From Parapristionchus giblindavisi (lineage: Eukaryota > Nematoda > Chromadorea > Rhabditida > Diplogasteridae), in contig CALSFV010000084.1 in NCBI GenBank assembly GCA_943737045.1, forward strand, positions 2,501 through 66,500: DNA of 64,000 nt. The letters are read 5' to 3'. Both the position numbers and the translations under genes were made by a program. The notes below the pieces were generated by a model, which had not been told where the DNA came from, made no database searches, and worked only from the letters and a program-made list of their open reading frames with translations. Shown one piece after another: positions 36,092 through 47,200 of this stretch. Within the stretch, counting starts at the first letter, position 1. The number at the start of each line of letters is the position of its first letter.

Positions 36092-36336
36092 TTAAAGACA
36101 CATCCTGAACTAATTTGAAACTCTACGCTCTGACAATGCTTTCTCGCTTTCTATGTTTTCGACAGAGCGTAGCCAGAGCGGAGTGCATATCACACCGTTC
36201 TCATGTCTTTCAAAGCAAGAACGACCGCTCAACATACAAACTCTCTCGAATACAATGGTCTCTCCTTTGTCTTGCTTTGGAAGAAAAATGGCTTGGACCA
36301 GAATGCTGTGATATTTAGAACGGGGTTTGCCTTTAA
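36092..36336. mobile_element. TTAA MITE family A carrying the nested 120-bp MITE
   Basis: TTAAAGACACATCCTGAACT begins it and GGGGTTTGCCTTTAA ends it. The 120-bp insert plus its ATAT duplication occupies 36187-36314 of the right half. Confidence 0.65.
36191..36310. mobile_element. 120-bp MITE nested in a TTAA palindrome, ATAT duplication
   Basis: CACACCGTTCTC…CAGAATGCTGTG, flanked by ATAT at 36187-36190 and 36311-36314. It interrupts the TTAA element 36092-36336, so it is the younger insertion. Relative to 16971-17090 it is inverted. Confidence 0.78.
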
Positions 36337-36387
36337 TTCGGTAAATACCTTTTTTTAACTTACATCATAATGTATCATAATGCACAG

Positions 36388-36460
36388 TTATCACTGGTCT
36401 TGCAATGATCTCCCGTAGGATTTCGTGTGAATTGTTTAACTGGATCTATCTTTACCTTTT
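36388..36460 (+). repeat. Structured ~70-bp repeat, copy 4
   Basis: TATCACTGGTCTTGCAATGA, CCCGTAGGATTTCGTGTG and TACCTTTT. It lies 22 bp upstream of the orphan exon 36482-36604. Confidence 0.55.
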
Positions 36461-36481
36461 ACCATGAATGCAACTTTCCAG

Positions 36482-36604
36482 GTCGAGGATCCTACAAAAA
36501 CAACGTGAAGTTGGCTACTGATAGAGATAAAATAACTCGGTTATTATTCGGGTTCCGGGGATCGTTACTGGATCTTATTAGAAAGGAGAGGAACAGCGCC
36601 AGAG
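36482..36604 (+). CDS. Orphan exon-like segment upstream of the SLC46 gene
   Basis: A 123-nt stretch bounded by ctttccag and AGAG|gtgagt, open in one frame only (phase 1 in, phase 1 out). It encodes 40 complete codons rich in Lys/Arg (…LLFGFRGSLLDLIRKER…). It does not splice in frame to the SLC46 ATG exon at 36914. It could be a 5'-UTR exon of that gene, an exon of another isoform, or a chance open frame. If unspliced, the frame ends at TGA 36610-36612. I do not recognise the product. Confidence 0.3.
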
Positions 36605-36907
36605 GTGAGTGATTTTTCTGTGAATTTCTCCCCTTTTCCTCGTTTTCTTTCCTAATTTCCCGCCTTTATCCGTCGAATTAATCATCATTTTAACATTATT
36701 CCACAATACCTTCTATCTGAAATAGCGCTATCATTGGAGCAATATATAAATTAATATATATGTATATGTAGATATTGAGTTTCCTTTGTAACGTCAAAAT
36801 TTGTGGACAATTATCATCTGTCTTGTCCACAACCTTTTTGGTTTAGCAAATATCATTACAAAGATTACAATAAATTTAGTACAAAATAAAAAATAATATA
36901 TAAAAAA

Positions 36908-36914
36908 ATTCAGA
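36908..36914 (+). promoter_or_regulatory. Acceptor directly before the SLC46 start codon
   Basis: The acceptor aattcag ends at 36913, one base before AATGG. An ATG 1 nt from a 3' splice site is typical of nematode spliced-leader trans-splicing; a cis-spliced 5'-UTR exon, such as 36482-36604, would look the same. Confidence 0.45.
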
Positions 36915-38197
36915 ATGGCGGCTCCTCTCAAGAACAGTATCGTCTTCGCCCTTCGTCACATCTCCGTTGAATTGATAGTCTTCCTAGTGTACCTCGGCTA
37001 CATATTTGGGAATACCTTCCAATCGCCCGCCATCTATGTCAGGTACGTGAGTTTTCTTGAAGAATGATGAGTTGATTGATTGGTTTATCGATTGATTGAG
37101 TGGATAATTATTAATAGATATATTATGTACCAGAGCGCAGATTTTAGAATTAGCTCCGGGTGACCAGTCCATTAATTAAAAACTAACAAATAGATGTAAG
37201 AATAACGCTATATCTACCTTGTTTTCTCGAATAATATCAATATCATTATTACTGACTACGGTATGACTTGAAAAACAATAGAATATCAGGTTCACAAAAA
37301 TCGATTATCCTTTCAGGATCTGCAAGATCTACTACGGTGGCGAGGGATACTGCAGGAATCTCAAGTAAGCACTTTCTCTTTGGTTATGATCAATCAATCA
37401 ATAATGGCGCCATATTATCCTCTAATGCTTTTTGTGCTTTATCAAGCCGGGGAGTGATTATGCCTGATAGTGAGGAGAAGGTGATGGGTCAGTCACCCCC
37501 AATTGATAAATGGTAGATAAGAAGGAGAGGGAGAGGGAGAGGGAGAGGGAGAGGGAGAGGGAGAGGGAGAGGGAGAGGGAGAGGGAGGAATGCCGAAGCT
37601 GAAGATGGCGCGATCAGTGAACTTTAATGCGGTGCAGATAAAGGTATGAAATAAGCGCACGTTTACTCTTTTGAAAAGCTGATAATGAACAAAGAGTGCT
37701 TATATTATGACCTATATTTATTTCTGCACTCAAACTCCTTCTGAACTGCAAAAACTGAAACGAAACAAAAAAACAACAAAAATGACAAGGGGTCTTCTGA
37801 AATATTCTTCAAAAAAAGTGTCAGATATAGCGCATTAGGGTGATTCATATTTGTAGATTGTTTCGCTAGTTTGTTTCTATATCTCAGCGTTGTTTAATTT
37901 CCTGACTATGAGGGTATCTCTTCTATCAAAACAAAAGCGCGAAGATCAGTATTGTTTATTGTACTTGCTGAAAAATCGTACGCAGTAGTCGTACATATGA
38001 TGCAAGCATACGTGTTAAGCTGCTCGCACCGTTTAATCTCTCGGTGATGTAAATGGTACCGGATTGATCTCCTGAACTAGAAATAGAAAAATAGAGAGAA
38101 AGTACGACGGGAGGGTGGAGAGGAAGAGAGAAGGAGAGGGAGACGCAGAGGGAGAGAGATAGAGAGAGAGACAGAGAGAGAGAGAGAGGGGGGGGGG

Positions 38198-38235
<38 letters not shown>

Positions 38236-41200
38236 ATGAGAGAGAGAGAGCGAGAGAAGGAAAGAGAGAGAGAGAGAGAGAGAGAGATCTAGAGAGAGAG
38301 AGAGAGATCTAGAGAGAGAAAGACAGGAAAAGTAAATAATACATATTGGTCGCACGGTACGCCTGACTCATAGACAAAACAACATACCTATACAATGTTT
38401 ACTCTGTATCAGAGAATGCAATCAGAGATCGAAACAAAGATCAATCGAAGGTCGAACTTCTTCCAAAATTTAGCGGAACAAAATTTTCCGGAAAACTATT
38501 TCCGAAATGAAGAATTTAAATATTAGAGAGATTTGGAGATAGGAAGATTCGTGGAAAATTCGAGATATGAGAGCAAAAAGAAAATATGGAATATGTTGTT
38601 TTACGGTTGTATGATGTGAAGATAATGAAGCAATAAAATGTTCACACAGAAAAATAAGTGTTATCCACGGAGCATAAGACCTGAGAAGTGATACATTTAA
38701 CACTTTTTGAGCTGAAAAAGTGTTAAATATAACACTTCTCAGGTCTTATGCTCCGTGGATAACACTTATTTCTCTGTGTGTTTGAGCCCCATATTATATT
38801 TCAACCAGTAAGAGAGCGCTAGAGTACTGTGTCCGTTTCGGCTCATTGATTGAGCAATTGATTGACTGATCAAATATTCATTGATTCCAATGATTTCAGG
38901 GGCGATGTGGACGTGGAGTTGGACGTGCAGCAGAGGAACGCCGAGTGGTCGCTGTACAACGGCCTCGCCTTCCTCACTCCTGCCCTCTTCGCCGACTGTA
39001 TATTAGGTGATTTTCGATAATATATTTATTTAATTATTTATTTAATTGATATACCCGTGACAGGTGCGACAGCAAGTAGAGAAATGATAAGAAAAATAAT
39101 ACAATTTAGGAAAAAAAAGATAAAAATGCTTCGCCGACTGTATATTAGGTGATTTTCGGTCGATGATATATTTAAAATATAATTTAATTTAACTTATCAT
39201 ACGTCAAAAAGATGCGACAAGTAAATGTGGGGTAAAAACGAGAGGGGTGGTTAAGGGGGGATTGAGGGGAAGTGCAGCTCTTAAATAGACTAAAAAGAGA
39301 TAAAAATGCTTTACCATTACCTTTTTTCAATCGATGATGGATAAATATCGTGACTAATATCTTCTTTTCCATTCCATACCAGTAGTATTTCTTTGTCTGA
39401 TCTCAATTATTATCAGAATTAGCACTAGCAGTGATCTCCCGTAGGACTTCGAGTGCCTTGAAAAACGGGATATACCTTTTATCGTTTATTTCGGTGTACG
39501 CTCGTGATCGTAGTTTGACCTAGTCTTGTCTCAATATTCACCCACGTAGCAAAAATGAGGAAGGGAAACACTTGTGCATATATCTTATGGCGTCTTTGGC
39601 CCTTTTTGCACGCTAGATAAAGTAGGAAACGAACATTATTACTCGCCGACGCGAAGCCATCGAAAAATGTCTACCAATCTTTGTCAGAGCCATGAAACTT
39701 AAAGCGCAAAAGTAGCGAAAGAAAAGGAAAGCAGAAAAAAATCGTTTTATAGCGCGCTAGAAACAGTGGAAAACGGAAAATGACATAGGAAACTCTTTAT
39801 TTTCCGTTTCCACTGTTTTTGGACACAGTACACTTTTTTCTTCTTTTTTTTCGTTCCTGACAATGAGCAATACAAAAGTAATGTTTAAGTACGAAATGTT
39901 TAAGGTGCGTATGGCGACAAATTCGGGTGGAAAACCCCGATTATACTTGGAATCGTCGGAGTAACAATTGCAGGTAAGCACACCTCAATAATCATACATG
40001 TTAGTTGTTTGTCCGGTCTTAAATTAGCTCATGTAATTCATTTAAACGCACAACCCACGCGAGTTTCACTCTTTGCATATGCAATGCTCTCTCGTTAACA
40101 AAGAAAGTGCGAGAGCATTACCAGAGCGTTTCAAAATTAGATTGGGGAGTGATCACTCACTATTTTGAAATCTTCATTTTACATACTATTTCGTAGTTGT
40201 GAAACTTGAAAACTATTCAGAAGATTCAAAGAAGAAATCAATAATCATGAAATGCTCCCTAAAAAATCCATAAAAAATCATTAATGTTGAAATAAATTCA
40301 GAATTCGGATACATGCTAACGCTCTCATCATCCGTAGAAAGTCCCTACTGGACTACGCTCTTATTCGGTTTCGCTTCTGGCGTCTCCGGATCGATTAGTA
40401 TTGTAAGCAATCATTGTTTCATGTATTATTTATAATAATCTGTATTATATTCGCACTTTGGCGCGATGATCCTTTAGTCAGGAATCAATATTACTAGGGA
40501 ATGGTTATTGAAAGAAGAAGAAACTAATTTGAGTGACGTGCACAGCGGAGTCATCTTGGTTGACTTAGTTAAAAAATTTCAAAAGTTGCTATTTCTCTAT
40601 TTTACAATTGCAACAGAATGATTCTATGTGTGATCTTTGAAACTGCTCACTTTAATATTTTGGTCGCTCTCACGTACATATTTATTTAGTACCCTTTCGT
40701 CGGTCACTTTGTCCTCACACAATCTAGGCTCACGATATAATACATAAACATTATTGCCTTGTTTGCTAGTACTCAAAAGTAGACTGAATCTGATATCACA
40801 ATGGATTCGTCACTTATCATAGAGTTTAGTTGCTTTATTACTGGCCGAGTAGTGATCCCCCGTAGGATTCCTTGAGCCTTGAATCACGGGATAACAGATT
40901 TTATAATGGATTCGAACACTTTCTTAATAATTAGATTTATATTTCAACAAAGCTGAAATATTTCTGAAGAAAAGTTAATCGATACTAAATATGTTGGTAT
41001 AGATTGATTTCAATTTCATTTTCATTTAATGTAACAGAGAAAGAAAGAGCCAAAGAACAACTGAAACGAGTAAAGAGTGAACAAATTTGAAAGCTGTTCT
41101 CTCGTTTCCTTGTCTACGCGAGTGTTGTCAGAGCAGAGTGCGCGGCTTGATCCTTTAAAGAGGCTGACACCTTTGTCAACGGTCTCTCTTCAACGCTCTA

Positions 41201-44200
41201 CGCTCTCTCGTTGTTAGAGAACAGAGAAATAGTGTGCGCAATGAAGAGACCATTGAGTGAGGTTACGCTCCCTTTAAAGCGACACCCCAAGGTAATTTGA
41301 AACTCTCCGCTCTGGCCACACTCTCCCGCTTTCTTTGTCTACGAGAGAGTAGTATCAATGCGGAGAGTCAAATTAGCTAGGGGGTGTTCCTTTAAATGCA
41401 TAGAAAAGATAGAAGTATATTTCAGATCCCCGTCGCGTGCAATGCCTTCCTGGCCGAGATGACCGAGGACTCGGACATGCTGACAGTGAGAGCGGCGCTG
41501 TTCTCTGCCTTCCAGACGATGGCCTCGGTCTTTGGAGGATTCGCCGCGGCACTGCTGTATCAAACGGTCTCAGTGCGCTATTAAGTCCTATTTTCGGCTC
41601 ATTTATTCTCAGAAACTAAATAGAAGCAATGAAATCTGTCTTTTATTTAAAAAATTTGATCGATTACTGCTTTTTTTAAATCACTGTTTTTTCTTGACTT
41701 TTGATCAACACATTCAATACACTGTCAAGTTTCAAATCAAATCTTAATCTGCTATAAAGCATTATAGTAGCAGTGATAGCATTCTTAACTAAAAATAATT
41801 GAAGAATATAGCGAAAAAACAGTGATTGGCTCTTTTCATCTATGCCAAAATGTGGTATTTTCTAGTGTAAATTGGTGCTCTAGCCAGATCTGCACATGAA
41901 AACAAAAATAATGAAAAATGTAATAAGCAAATTATATTTTAATAATATAACAATTTCAGATCAACGCAGTCATCGCAATCGACATCGAGTTGGCCTTCTT
42001 CCTCATGGCCGTTCTCTTCGCCCTCTGGAGGATTCCCCAACGACCGACTTCGTCCCTCTCGTCGTTCTCATCGAATGGGACGGATAGTATAGGTTGGTGT
42101 TTTAACGTGAAACCCCTTTTTTGCAACTCTACGCTCTGGCCACATTCTCTCGCGTAAGTTTTCTACGAGAGAGTATTGCCAGTGCGAGAGTAAAATTAGC
42201 TTGGGGTGTGCATTTAAAAATTATTTATTTCTATCCTTTTCAACGAAGTGACTCTGAAGTTGAACCTCTTTGTTCCCTTTCTCGTAGACACGAAAAATTT
42301 ATGTAGTGTGTTTTCATCATATTGATATTGTTTATCATGTTTCAATATGTCACATCAAAATAACAATGCAATTATGTGATTGTAGCAGGTGCTAGTTATT
42401 CTTAACCTAAAAATGATGGAATGATATCGGAATAGTTGTTGAAACAGAGAAGTCTCGGTTCGCCACCAAATTCTCTCAAGCTAAAATAAAACTTAGAAAA
42501 AACTGTGCAGATGGCACTGGGTCGAATGAGAGCCGATGAATAATAATCGACTGGATGATAACCATTTGCATACTGTGTCTGTTCATTAGCGCTTGTCTCG
42601 CATATGCAAATAGTTATCGCCCAATCATTCATTGGTTATCATCCGACCTAGAGCCGTGCAGGTATGTGAATGAAATTTTAAAGCTTACACGCGCACACTG
42701 TATTTATATTATATAGCATGCAACATTAAAGTAATTAATGCCCAGCTTTTGGGCCATGGGTCCTAGACACCATAGATAATGTATCTAGATAATCCATAAA
42801 ATGGTTAAAATATATTTCAGTTCCTCAGGAGAAGAAGCCGACATGGTCTCAGCAGTTCGTTTCGTTCTTCGCTTCCATCTTCGAATTGTTGAAAGCCGGA
42901 TTTCACACGTACACGAAACCACGGTGAGTTTAATCAATCAATCAACATTCAATATGACAACGGCACAATATTAATTTTTACACCATCATTTAATTTTAAC
43001 ATTAATGAGCGTGAAATCATATATTTGTTCCTTTCAATTATATGCGCACCTTTCGTATGCGTGTATAAATGTTAGAGCGACTTCATAATGAAAAAGGCAT
43101 ACGCATTTATTTGTTAGTATTTATTTATTATTTATTAGTATTTATTTTATTTATTTGTCGCATTTATTTATTTGTTTATTTGTCATTTTTTTTATCTGTT
43201 AGTGCGAAGGTGGAATTGTTAAAACATACTTTCTTGTCATGTCAGTTCAACGGAAAATGATCTGCAAACCAATGGTTTGATAATAAATCATTAATAAAAA
43301 TATAAGAGTAAACGATGCGACCGAAACCCATCTCCCTCTTTCCACTCGCCAGTATTGCATATTTTTGTGAATATAAATTTGATTGAATAAATAAATTAAT
43401 AAATATTCTTTGAGTGTGGGTTCTCGACGCGCCTTCCTCATCGTCACCCTTTTCACACTCGTTCTGTCGTACACTACATCGATTGAAACTACCACCGGTA
43501 AGGAACGATAAAATAACCAATTAAAAAATTAAAATAAAATAAAATAAAATATAAGAGCATGTATTTGGCTGTTGTTGTTCTAATAATACTGCTTGCTTAA
43601 TTCAAAGATATTCTCTATTCTTCAAAAAATATCATTATCTTTTTTCTTCTTACAAGCTTGCACCACTGCCCCACCGATCACTTGCGCTATAAAGGCACAC
43701 CCCGAGGTAACTTGAATCTCTCCGCTCTAGCAATGCTCTCTCGCAGACAAAGAGAGCGAGAGAGAATGACCAGAGCGGAGAGTTTCAAATTAGCTCGTGG
43801 TGCCTTTAAAAGAATATTTGTACCTCTACTAACGCCCTACTAACTCCCTCACTCATCTCGGGTGTAGATGGCATTGCAGGAGGCATCATCGATGCGTACG
43901 TACTCAGGAAGAACGACGGACTCGGGTGGGATGTGGACAATCTGGGATTCTGGAATGGCGCCGGATATTTTATTTGTGAGGAATTTAATGTTTCTGGGGG
44001 GATATATTAAACATTGGGACTTGGCTAGATCATGGAGTTTCAAATTATTCTAGGAACTCCATAAATCTTTATGATGTAGGGCAAATAAATATTAAAAAAA
44101 TAAAACAAATCATAGTTTTATTGATATAGACTGTTACTTCTGTATTAATTTTCAAATTCGAACTATCGTTGAACAAAAAACGGTATAAAATTACTGCGCT

Positions 44201-47200
44201 ATCATGTATTCCACTAAATTTCATTGATTAAAATGTTTAATATATTAAAATATTAAAATATTTATGATTACAGTGGCGGTCGGAACGATTTGCGGAACAT
44301 GGATCATGAAACGACTCGGATTTCGGGAAACATCGCTTATGATTGTCGGGATAATTTCATCGGGAGTCAGGTAAATTATATTTTCTGTCGTATCAATGAT
44401 TTTCACACATTCTAGCTTCTCTATACAATACAATACTTTATCCTTTCAGCATATAGTATGCAGGGGGGGGGTCAAAGCAGGGGGTATCTTCTCTAACATG
44501 TTTCTATTCATCGATCGTCTAGTATCCAAAACATGCCCAAATATACTTTTTCATATCGTTTCTATGTTTTCTGAACACGATAAATCTTTGCGATGTAGAG
44601 ACACCACAGTAGAATCTCTCCCTGTTATTTTCTAAAGCCAATATGCAATTAGCAATTGTAAGATAAATAAAAATATAAATCGATAAATTCCAGAGTGTGC
44701 ATAATTGGATTCGCCGATAATAACACGATGATGTACGTGGCGAACGGTGTTGGAGTGTTCGCGGGAATGGTACAACCTGCCGGATACTCGTTCATATTTC
44801 AAGTGAGTACCTATGATGTTGATGTTTTTTTTTTTTTTTTTTAAATTTTTTTTTGGGTTTTTATTGAGAATGGTTTGCTCGATTCGTGGAGCAAATTTGG
44901 CTTGCCTCGTTATCATGCACTTGTCAGTCGTAGTCGCCGAGGCGAATTAACACTGTAAAGGAGTGGGCGCGAGTTATCCCAGCTTGTTCACCGCTCAGTG
45001 AGATACCCAATCTATAGTACATCGAAATAGTGAGATCTTCATACATTATTGGAAAACGAAGAAATATCAAATTAAGAGCGCGTCAGCAAAATATGCATCT
45101 TAACAATTGAGCATTCGCATTTGCATACCTGCATTAGCTAGAATATCTGATTTTTTATCTGTTTGAGTTATGTTTCAGCATCTATACATATAGATGTCTG
45201 GTTATTTGGCATCGTTGTTGAAAGCGTCTGATGATTTTATTAAAAAACAAATATAACATTTCTAGTTCACAATGTTCTATAGACTGTGAAAGCCAAAACG
45301 ACCGCTCAACATAGAAACTCTCTCAAATGCAATCGTCTTTCGCTTGTCTGGCTATGGAAACAAAATGGCTTGAACCAGAATACTGTGAGTTATAGTGATC
45401 CCGATTCACGGATTCATTCATCGAGAAGGTCAAAGGCAAATATTTAGATTGTAATATAATAAGCTAACGCGGTTTAATATTAAGCAGGCCAAATCTGGCT
45501 CTTAACAATGATGATGTCATCGCCAATATTTATTTATTTATTTATTTATTCCATCAAATATAAATGTTCATAACCACATTAATAACACAGGGAGGAGGGG
45601 AGATGGAGATGCTTTCGCACGAACCTCTTGCCAGCTGACATTATCGCTGTGATTTTTACGATTTAAATCACATTTATCAAGAGTAGGACTCTGATGTGCA
45701 TGGGGATAAACTCTTCTTACTTCCGAAAGTCCCCGAACACTTATCTTCATATGCGCGTCTTCAATTTCACAAATCCAAGAAGATCGACAGCGATCGCTGA
45801 TCGCTCGCTGTGAATCACTGATAAATGTATCACTACAATCAAATACAACGCAACAGAATACAGCGCTGACTTTTCGAGTTTAGTACATGCATCCAGCTGC
45901 TATCCTTTGTTACTCTTGAAGCAATCGAGGTAAAAAAAACCTGTAGAAAATGTTTCACCAAATTCCCCGCTATTTCGGCACAGAGATCAGTCGCTGATGT
46001 CAATATTTTGTTTACGGAACAAATGTGCTATCAATAGCACTTGTTTATACGGGGTGTATTTGCAAAGCGCGAAATGGGCTGGCTTCAAGCACATCCCACA
46101 CAAAGTTGTCAGGAATTTATGCACCAACAAAATGTTTACAAAAACAAAACAAAAACACAAGTGAAGATCTTTCGAAAATTGTCTAATCAATCGATAAATT
46201 TGCAGTTGGTAGCTCCATTCGAGGTCGGAAAAGCGTTCTCGTTGTTGGGAGTTGGCGATGACTTGGCGTATCTGATAGCCAGTGCGGTCTACGCTCTCAT
46301 GTATCGATTCTCCGTCAATATAGAGGCTGGAGTGAGTCATTAAACAGTGATTTTTATTTTAATCCATGACTTGAGCTGATTTGACACTCCCCGCTCTGGC
46401 AATGCTCTCTCGCATTCCCTGTCTACGAGAGAGTGTTGCCAGATCGGAGAGTTTAAAATTAGCGTGGGTTGTGCCTTTAAGTTTTAAGTTTATTCTTATT
46501 GACATACGTTTTATCTTTGAAATCCGATACAATATTGAAAAAATCGAGCAAATGGCTGTTCTTTCGATCATTTATTCAATGAGAATCGGAATTTTTGAAG
46601 AAGAAAATACAGAGAATTGCATGATTCACTTTTTGATAAACTAACATCTGTCTATCTCCATTTTGTCCACAATTAATTGGCTTCACTTAAGAACTAATCA
46701 ATACGCAATTCCAGACAGTCTTCTTCTTCATGGCCTTCCTCCACATCATCGTGCTGGGCGCGCTGATATGGATGCACATTCAGAGCGCTCGAGAAGGAGT
46801 GGGACGACGACGATTCTCGTCCCATCTTACCAATGTATGTTCGGGAAGATACTGTAGGTTACGGTAGCTTTCTCAGTATGGTTTTGGATCTACAGTAAAC
46901 TTTTTGAAATTAGTAATTATTGCACCGAGTATCCTGCGAAAATTGTAACACGTCTCAACGTAGGACAGAAACATGAGAAGTACATGAAGTTGAATCGGAA
47001 ATATTTCATGCTAAAAATATTGTAATAATTTCGATACGCAATGCGTTAGTAGTCCGCTCTTCTACTACTACGCTTAAGGATGAGTGTTCTCTCTCACTTT
47101 TTGATCTCACTTGCCACCTGCATAAGCGAGATTGAACAGATTTGCATTAATATTCGCGTGCCTCTACCTTTAAAAGCACACGCCGAGCTAATTTGCCTCT

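Larger units (their letters stand above)
31130..36481. other. Intergenic stretch between tRNA-Cys and the SLC46 gene
   Basis: Contains the TA MITE, family A and B elements, the hAT element and one structured repeat. The DNA between is AT-rich with short chance open frames only. Confidence 0.55.
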
